A stretch of DNA of 64,000 nt, taken from positions 3,100,001 to 3,164,000 of the forward strand of contig JAJUBI010000001.1 in NCBI GenBank assembly GCA_022419385.1. The letters are read 5' to 3'. Positions 58,514 to 64,000 of the stretch are shown one piece after another. This DNA is from Paraconiothyrium sp. Pb-2020. Its lineage: Eukaryota > Ascomycota > Dothideomycetes > Pleosporales > Didymosphaeriaceae. Within the stretch, counting starts at the first letter, position 1, and every line of letters begins with the position of its first letter. A program made the translations under genes and the position numbers. The notes beneath the pieces are model-generated. The model ran no database searches. It worked only from the letters and a program-made list of their open reading frames with translations, and was not told the origin of the DNA.

Positions 58514-58751
58514 TTAAACAAGCTTGCGCGCGTAGTCGACGAGGAAAGGTGAGAAGTATAGCACGACGGCGCCTGCGAACGTCCACTTGATGTCGTTTGC
58601 GGTCTGGGCTTCGGCGCGCTCAAGCTCCTGCTTCGATGGCTGGGGTGGTGCTGTCTGGTGTTAGATACTTCATCCTTCCTCCATTTGTGGCAGCGCAAAG
58701 CTTTCTGCTCCCCTGTTCCGCCACGATGGGAGAATACACACCTCCGAACAT
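58514..58751 (-). CDS. tom5: Mitochondrial import receptor subunit Tom5
   Basis: Tail-anchored subunit of the outer-membrane protein import pore. Exon 1 is only ten bases (58751-58742, MFG plus one base). The intron 58741-58651 (GTGTGT...ACAG) is followed by exon 2, 58650-58514. The protein is about 49 residues: APPQPSKQELERAEAQTAND, then a membrane helix WTFAGAVVLYFSPFLVDYAR ending KLV. Length, the MFG start and the C-terminal helix with YFSPFLVDY match fungal Tom5. The split start codon exon makes it easy to miss. Confidence 0.82.
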
Positions 58752-59835
58752 GATGGCAAATTGTGGGTTGTTGATTAGAGAGAGGATTGAGTGTGACTGC
58801 TGTCGGATGGTGACGTTCGTTGACCGCGGTTGCTCAAAAGTTGACGATGGGAAAGCGGCGAGTGACGAGTGGAGCGCCGATCCATGTCACGTGTGAGCGC
58901 GTGGTCCACGGGTCCTTCCAAGGTTGTGGAATGCGTGACACACTCCTACACAGGTAAGTTACGACTGAACCTCACTGCAATATGTTTACTCCCACTTGAG
59001 CACCTTAATACGAACGACTAAAAGATCTATGATCATTTACCATTCGTTGAGTCTTGAAGTTCACGGTTGGTGTACGACCCCCATAAGGCTGCACTTACCA
59101 GGATCGGGGATGGTGAACGGAGTTGCCTCAGCCCCTGCAGTGCAACGGACGAGCCCCTGAAAGTTTACTTTCTCGCCCGTGTGGTCAAGATTCGATGACA
59201 TTATTACTGTAGCCTGTGCCATCACATGGAGCTGACTTGCGGGGCAGCACGGCGCAGCCTATCGCGGATCGTAATTTGGATTCCTCTCTACCGAATGCGA
59301 TCTACGAAGGCTTGCAGCATGTCCAGGGGGGCTCACAATGTGCGTGCAGCAGCGAGGAGACTCAATGCAAGCATGACGACTCAACAGTACCATGAATGGG
59401 ACTCGCAACTTCTGCTGAGTCTGGAGACTTGTGGGTCACCAAATATGATCAGACCTGGTTACGCCCGCACAGCTACGCCGCAGGACTTCGGTTTTCTACA
59501 TACGTATCTACACGCTTTGATCGCGAGTCGCGAGACAAGGCGAAGTCTCGGTCACATATAGCAACCAACAAAGTCGATTGTCAAATTACTCAACTTCCAT
59601 ATTGGCTTGTCGTTCAGTCATTCAATCTAGCGACAGCTGTTTTATAATCTATCGGACATCCTACAGTAGTCCTTCGTACCTTGCATACAGTTAGCGGCAC
59701 GATCCACAGCACAGATCCTACTCATAGTAGCGTAAGCACTTATACTGAGCTTCAGCCCACCGCGCTTCCGCTCCCCAGCGATCTTTTTGTCGCTGTCACC
59801 CTCATTTTTATCCTAGACTATTTTCTTCTTGCAAG
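58752..59835. other. Divergent intergenic region, tom5 / GH55
   Basis: One kilobase holding both promoters. The C/T-rich stretch 59805-59830 leads into the GH55 ATG. Frames at 59226-59647 show no feature. Confidence 0.5.
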
Positions 59836-62433
59836 ATGCTGTCGCTCGCTTCAACCATTTTCCTTCTCTCGTCCGGCGCAAATGCCGCTTTGCACCATCA
59901 TTATCATGAGGCTCCCATACGTCGAAGCCAAGGTTACGCAACGAATGTATACACGCCAACCCCAGTTTCGACAACGCCACAACCGACTGGTGGCTCTTCT
60001 CCAGGGAATGGAAGTTCTTGCGGTGCGCCGTTTTGGATGGAACAAGTAGCGCACCAGGGAATCGCCTCATTCAATAATGATACCTCCTACCAGGTCTTCC
60101 GGAACGTAAAGGACTACGGGGCTGTGGGAGATGGAGTAACAGATGACACGAAGGCCATTCAGAAAGCTATCACCGATGGAAATAGATGCGCGCCCACAGT
60201 CTGCAAATCGACTACTAGGACACCAGCCACGGTTTACTTTCCAGGCGGAACTTATTTGATATCCGAAGCGATTATCGACTATTATTACACACAGCTTATT
60301 GGAAACCCGAATTGCCTTCCGATTATCAAGGCTAGCTCCAACTTCACAACAGTCAACGTGAACGGCGATGATATTGGGTATTTGATCGATGCGAGTCCAT
60401 ACGGCACCAATGGATTGGGTTTTGGAGCGACGAACACTTTTTTCCGCCAGATCAGGAATCTTGTCCTTGATACGACGAGTGTCAAGGCGAAGGCCATTAT
60501 GAGGGGACTTCATTGGCCCACTGCGCAGACGACGTCTCTGCAGAATGTGGTCTTCAAGATGTCGGCTGGAAATGGGACAAAGCATGAAGGTCTCTTCATT
60601 GAGGAAGGCTCAGGTGGCTTCATGAATGACCTCGAGTTCCAAGGCGGACACTACGGATTAAACGTAGGTAATCAGCAGTTTACCATGCGCAACTTGACGT
60701 TCAGCAACGTCGACACGGCTATCAACCAGCTCTGGGATTGGGGTTGGACGTACAAGAGCGTTTCGATCGACAACTGCCGCGTTGGCTTGAACTTCTCGTC
60801 TTTGAGTGGAGACGGGGGTCCGACCGTTGGATCTATCACTTTGCTGGATAGCTCTATCACGAACACGCCGATTGGGATCGTAACCAGCCGCACAGAGAAC
60901 TCGCAACCTGAAAGCGCTGGTGCTCTTTATTTGGAGAATGTCAAGCTCGCGAACGTTCAGCAGGCGGTTGTTGGTTCTAACGGCACTATTCTTACTGGCT
61001 CAACTGCTTCCACTGTCATTGATGCTTGGGCGGACGGTCACAGGTATCTGGACGTGTCGCCCCTTGGCCCGGGGGTTAAGGCTCCTCTTGCGCCGGTCGA
61101 GGCCCGTGGTTCTATCGCTGCGACCAAGCGACCTTCCAGCCTTCTTGGATCCGATGGCAAGTATTACGAGCGCTCGAAGCCGCAATACGAAGGCTTGTCG
61201 GTAGACCAGTTCCTCAGTGCGCGTACACTTGGCGCGAAGGGTGACGGCAAAACAGACGACACAAAGGCTCTGAACGACGCCCTTCAGCAAGCCAAGACGG
61301 ACGGCAAGGTTCTATTCCTCGATGCTGGCTACTACAAGGTCAGCGACACAGTCTACGTCCCTGCTGGCTCGAAGATCGTTGGTGAGGCTCTCTCGTCGGT
61401 CATCCTGGCTACTGGCCAATCCTTCGGAGACATCTACAACCCGAAGACCGTTGTCCAGATCGGCAAACAGGGCGAACCAGGCTCGATTGAGTGGTCTGAT
61501 TGCTTCGTTAGCACACAAGGCGCCAACCCGGGAGCAATTCTCATCGAATACAACCTCTTCAGCGCAGGCGAACCGGCAGGGCTATGGGATGTTCACACCC
61601 GCATTGGAGGCTTTGCTGGCTCACACCTGCAACAGGAGCAGTGCGTCAAGGAGCCTGAGAAGACTGTTACAGCAGCGAACCTGAAAAAGGAGTGCATCGC
61701 ATCTTACCTCTCCCTTCACATCACGAAATGGGCGAGCGGAGTGTATCTGGAGAACAACTGGCTCTGGGTCGCCGACCACGACTTGGATGACTCGCTCAAC
61801 AACAACACTCAAATCACCATCTATGCCGGTCGTGGCCTGCTCGACCAGAGTCAAGGCAGAGTGTGGCTCTACGGCACAGCAGTAGAGCACCACGTCAAAT
61901 ACGAGTACCAATTCGTCGACACTCAGGACGTCGTCATGGGCCAAATCCAGACAGAAACCGCGTAAGTACATTCCTCCCCTCACTCAGAGCTACCCAGCTA
62001 ACAGAGCACCAGCTACTACCAACCCAACCCCGACGCCACCATCCCTTCCCCGAAAACCCCGCTCTCTTCGACCCGTCTCTCCTCTACCCCCGCATCCAAC
62101 ACCACTTCAAACAGCACGCACCCCATCTCCTCCAACAGCGCCAACGGCTGGGGCCTCCGCATCCTGCGCTCCTCAAATCTGCACGTCTATGGCGCAGGCC
62201 TGTACTCCTTCTTCGACAACTACAGCACCAAATGCTCAGACGTGGCGTCGCAAGGCGTGTGCCAGACGCGCATGGTCAGCATCGAGGGCGAAGCGCTCAG
62301 CCACGATGTCAATCTGTATAATCTGAATACGATAGGCGCGACGTGGATGGTTACGAGGGATGGGGTGGATGTTGTGGCGAATGCGGATAACAATAGTACG
62401 TTTGCGGATGGGGTCAATGTTTTTAGGGTCTGA
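59836..62433 (+). CDS. Secreted exo-beta-1,3-glucanase, GH55
   Basis: Releases glucose from beta-1,3-glucan of cell walls. Exons 59836-61961 and 62013-62433, ~849 residues. A signal peptide (MLSLASTIFLLSSGANA) is followed by a His/Pro/Thr-rich spacer. Two tandem right-handed beta-helix modules follow, the arrangement of GH55. Each opens with the same kind of phrase: FRNVKDYGAVGDGVTDDTKA and ARTLGAKGDGKTDDTKALND. The second module carries LENNWLWVADHDLDD. Many N-glycosylation sites. Between about 62040 and 62090 the expected frame reads through a stretch rich in Ser/Thr, while the neighbouring frame spells FPENPALFDPSL, which fits the family better. Two compensating single-base shifts are likely. 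The C-terminus recovers with GWGLRILRSS and ends VNVFRV. Confidence 0.9.
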
Positions 62434-62496
62434 ATGTGAGGGACGATGGGAGATTGGGTAGATAGCATTGCCTTTGATTTGGAGTGACTGATTTTA

Positions 62497-62575
62497 ATTG
62501 ATGTTGGAAAGGTTGATAAGTTATGACACCTTGGCCTAGGTCTAATTCCTATTGATGTTGGAAAGCTTCATAAGT
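62497..62575. repeat. Direct repeat, period 54 bp
   Basis: ATTGATGTTGGAAAG followed by (G/C)TT(G/C)ATAAGT occurs at 62497 and again at 62551, each with CACCTTGG- or CAACCTTGG-like sequence after it. Confidence 0.8.
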
Positions 62576-62966
62576 CAACCTTGGAACAAGTGAGTTGCCT
62601 GGTAGCTTGAGTGAGTTGTACGGGGGTGAGCCAAGTGCAAGTTCAATATGGCAATCATGTAGACTATTTTAATCTACGTTTCATTGCTCCCTTAGTATAC
62701 TCAGCGAACATCCCTCGAAACGACGCCCCCGAACGACAGTATGCCCATCGTCTACCGCCGTGGATTTTCAGCTGTGCAATCCTCACTTTTCTTGCACTAT
62801 CTATGTTCCTAAATGTGTTGGAGGCGGTGTCGCTGGCATATCATATGTTACGTGATTAGATGTCGCCACGGGGGAGGAGAGGAAACACTCGAAAGACTCT
62901 ATCCATAACAATAGATAGCAGCGGACCATGGATTTGCAAGCTCTCACAATGGCAGGGTGTACCAGT

Positions 62967-63076
62967 GAAGCAAACGATGACTTTCTAGAAAAGTCGTAGT
63001 CGCGAAAGCACGACTTTTCGGCGCTGAGGGATGGAGAGGCATCGAAGTGAACGATGACGCTTTAGGAAAGTCGCTG
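62967..63076. repeat. Direct repeat with internal inverted repeat
   Basis: GAAGCAAACGATGACTTTCT at about 62967 and GAAGTGAACGATGACGCTTT at about 63044 are imperfect direct copies. GAAAAGTCG (about 62988) and CGACTTTTC (about 63011) form a 9-bp inverted repeat with a short loop. Confidence 0.6.
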
Positions 63077-64000
63077 TAAACGTTCCATTGGGAAAGTGCA
63101 CCTGCCTGATGAGATTTCTCGTACGACGCTGCAGCTATATATCGCCAGCTAAAATCGCCGGCAAATTTGATACCACGGTAGCGGAAGTGTTCATGTGGGC
63201 GAGATTTCCTCGGTCTCGCGTTCGATTGTGCCATGTTGCTGGAATCATGACAGGTAAAGTTGGATCTTTGACTCGTGGGATCCCTGCGAGATCTCGGCTA
63301 CATGTTGAAGGATTCCATTCATTGCTTTTGCGCCCCGCGCGACGAGATCCTCTCAAGTCCATCGTGTCACGCGATTGTGCTTCCTTGGTATACTGATGCA
63401 TCGTCTCGTCGACCTTCGAGTCACTCGGCGCCATCGGCGTCATCCGTCTGCGTGCCACTCGCGTCACAATGGCTTGATGCCGCTGAACTCATGGCATGTG
63501 CAGCAGAAATTAGGTTTCGCGGAGGCGGAGCCACGAACATGGGTTGGGACGATAGAAGCATCAATATGATCGCCATATTTCGAGTGCATAAATCCAAACA
63601 TAGTTCGGAGGCTGATTAAGGGGTATCAGCAAGCCGCTCGTAAAAAACCAAACGCCAATGTCCGCACGACAAGACGTTGCAGTGGCGCCCAGCCAACGCA
63701 CACCGTGGCGCTCGTCCTAGCCGCTTCCATCATCGCGCGCAAGCACAGACCTGACGGGTGAGCGCCCTTCCGTGACAGCGGCCTCGTCTCTCCAACCACA
63801 TCCATCTTCGTGCAGATCTGGACAGGGGAAGAATCGTGTTTCGTATCAATTCCCTGCTTGCGGACGCCATCCCACCACTTCGGCACCCAGGCGGCTAGAC
63901 CTCATCTCCCTGCATCACCCGCAGACCAAAATGTCTGGCCAACGGAAGGCCGTCGCCGGGGATGCAAAGCGTCCTTGCAGTGTCCTGTGCGACCTGTCGG

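Larger units (their letters stand above)
62434..64000. other. Right-end intergenic region
   Basis: Contains a 54-bp direct repeat (62497-62575) and a repeat with hairpin potential (62967-63076). No supported gene. An ATG at 63931 opens a frame (MSGQRKAVAGDAKRPCS) that runs out of the window; it could be the start of a gene, but 23 codons are not enough to tell. Confidence 0.45.

Noticed and set aside
59226..59647. Two overlapping frames between tom5 and GH55
   Set aside because: No family feature; likely promoter DNA.

Overview
This is nuclear DNA of a filamentous ascomycete (Pezizomycotina; a dothideomycete is my guess from the intron style and protein flavour, not proven). The evidence is many intron-split genes with short GT-AG introns of about 45-120 nt, branch sites of the CTAAC type, fungal-only families (Nha1 antiporter, Pho80-type cyclin, GH55 glucanase, fungal Tom5, HDA1 with an Arb2-like tail) and genes spread over both strands. 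I could support no tRNA, rRNA, CRISPR array or intact transposon.

Layout. 0-31 kb holds ordinary housekeeping genes: an LtrA-like membrane protein (cut by the window start), an Nha1 Na+/H+ antiporter, a delta-12 fatty acid desaturase, the GID-complex armadillo subunit Gid5/Vid28, a conserved protein of unknown function, a Pho80-like cyclin, a small membrane protein, a serine-rich cupredoxin membrane protein, the class II deacetylase HDA1, GAPDH and cytochrome c oxidase subunit 5. 31.1-41.3 kb is a 10-kb gene desert whose left third is an ordered tandem array. 41.3-64 kb is gene-dense again: an F-box protein with a 15-proline run, an ER membrane protein resembling Pga1, alpha-tubulin, a C2H2 zinc-finger protein, a GPI-anchored secreted protein, a short-chain dehydrogenase, a small secreted protein, Apc15, a second uncharacterised protein, complex I subunit NDUFA8, nucleoporin Nup57/54, Tom5 and a GH55 exo-beta-1,3-glucanase.

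How the genes fit together. There is no operon or biosynthetic cluster. Three genes serve mitochondria (Cox5, NDUFA8, Tom5). Three serve regulated proteolysis or the cell cycle (Gid5, Apc15, the F-box protein), and the Pho80-like cyclin is regulatory. Several act at the membrane or cell surface (Nha1, LtrA, cupredoxin protein, GPI protein, GH55). Pga1-like and tubulin are head to head over a 325-bp shared promoter.

The most interesting part is 31,997-35,740. It is a tandem array of about fifteen diverged units, each carrying a TATA box and, about 30-40 bp downstream in most copies, a CTCTACA-like initiator. Spacing is close to 217 bp on the left and about 280 bp on the right, and copies decay from left to right. 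The second theme is a set of apparent single-base indels, mostly at short homopolymers, in otherwise well-conserved genes (desaturase, Gid5, GH55, perhaps Nup57 and the cyclin). These look more like consensus-sequence errors than decay, but that needs raw reads to settle.
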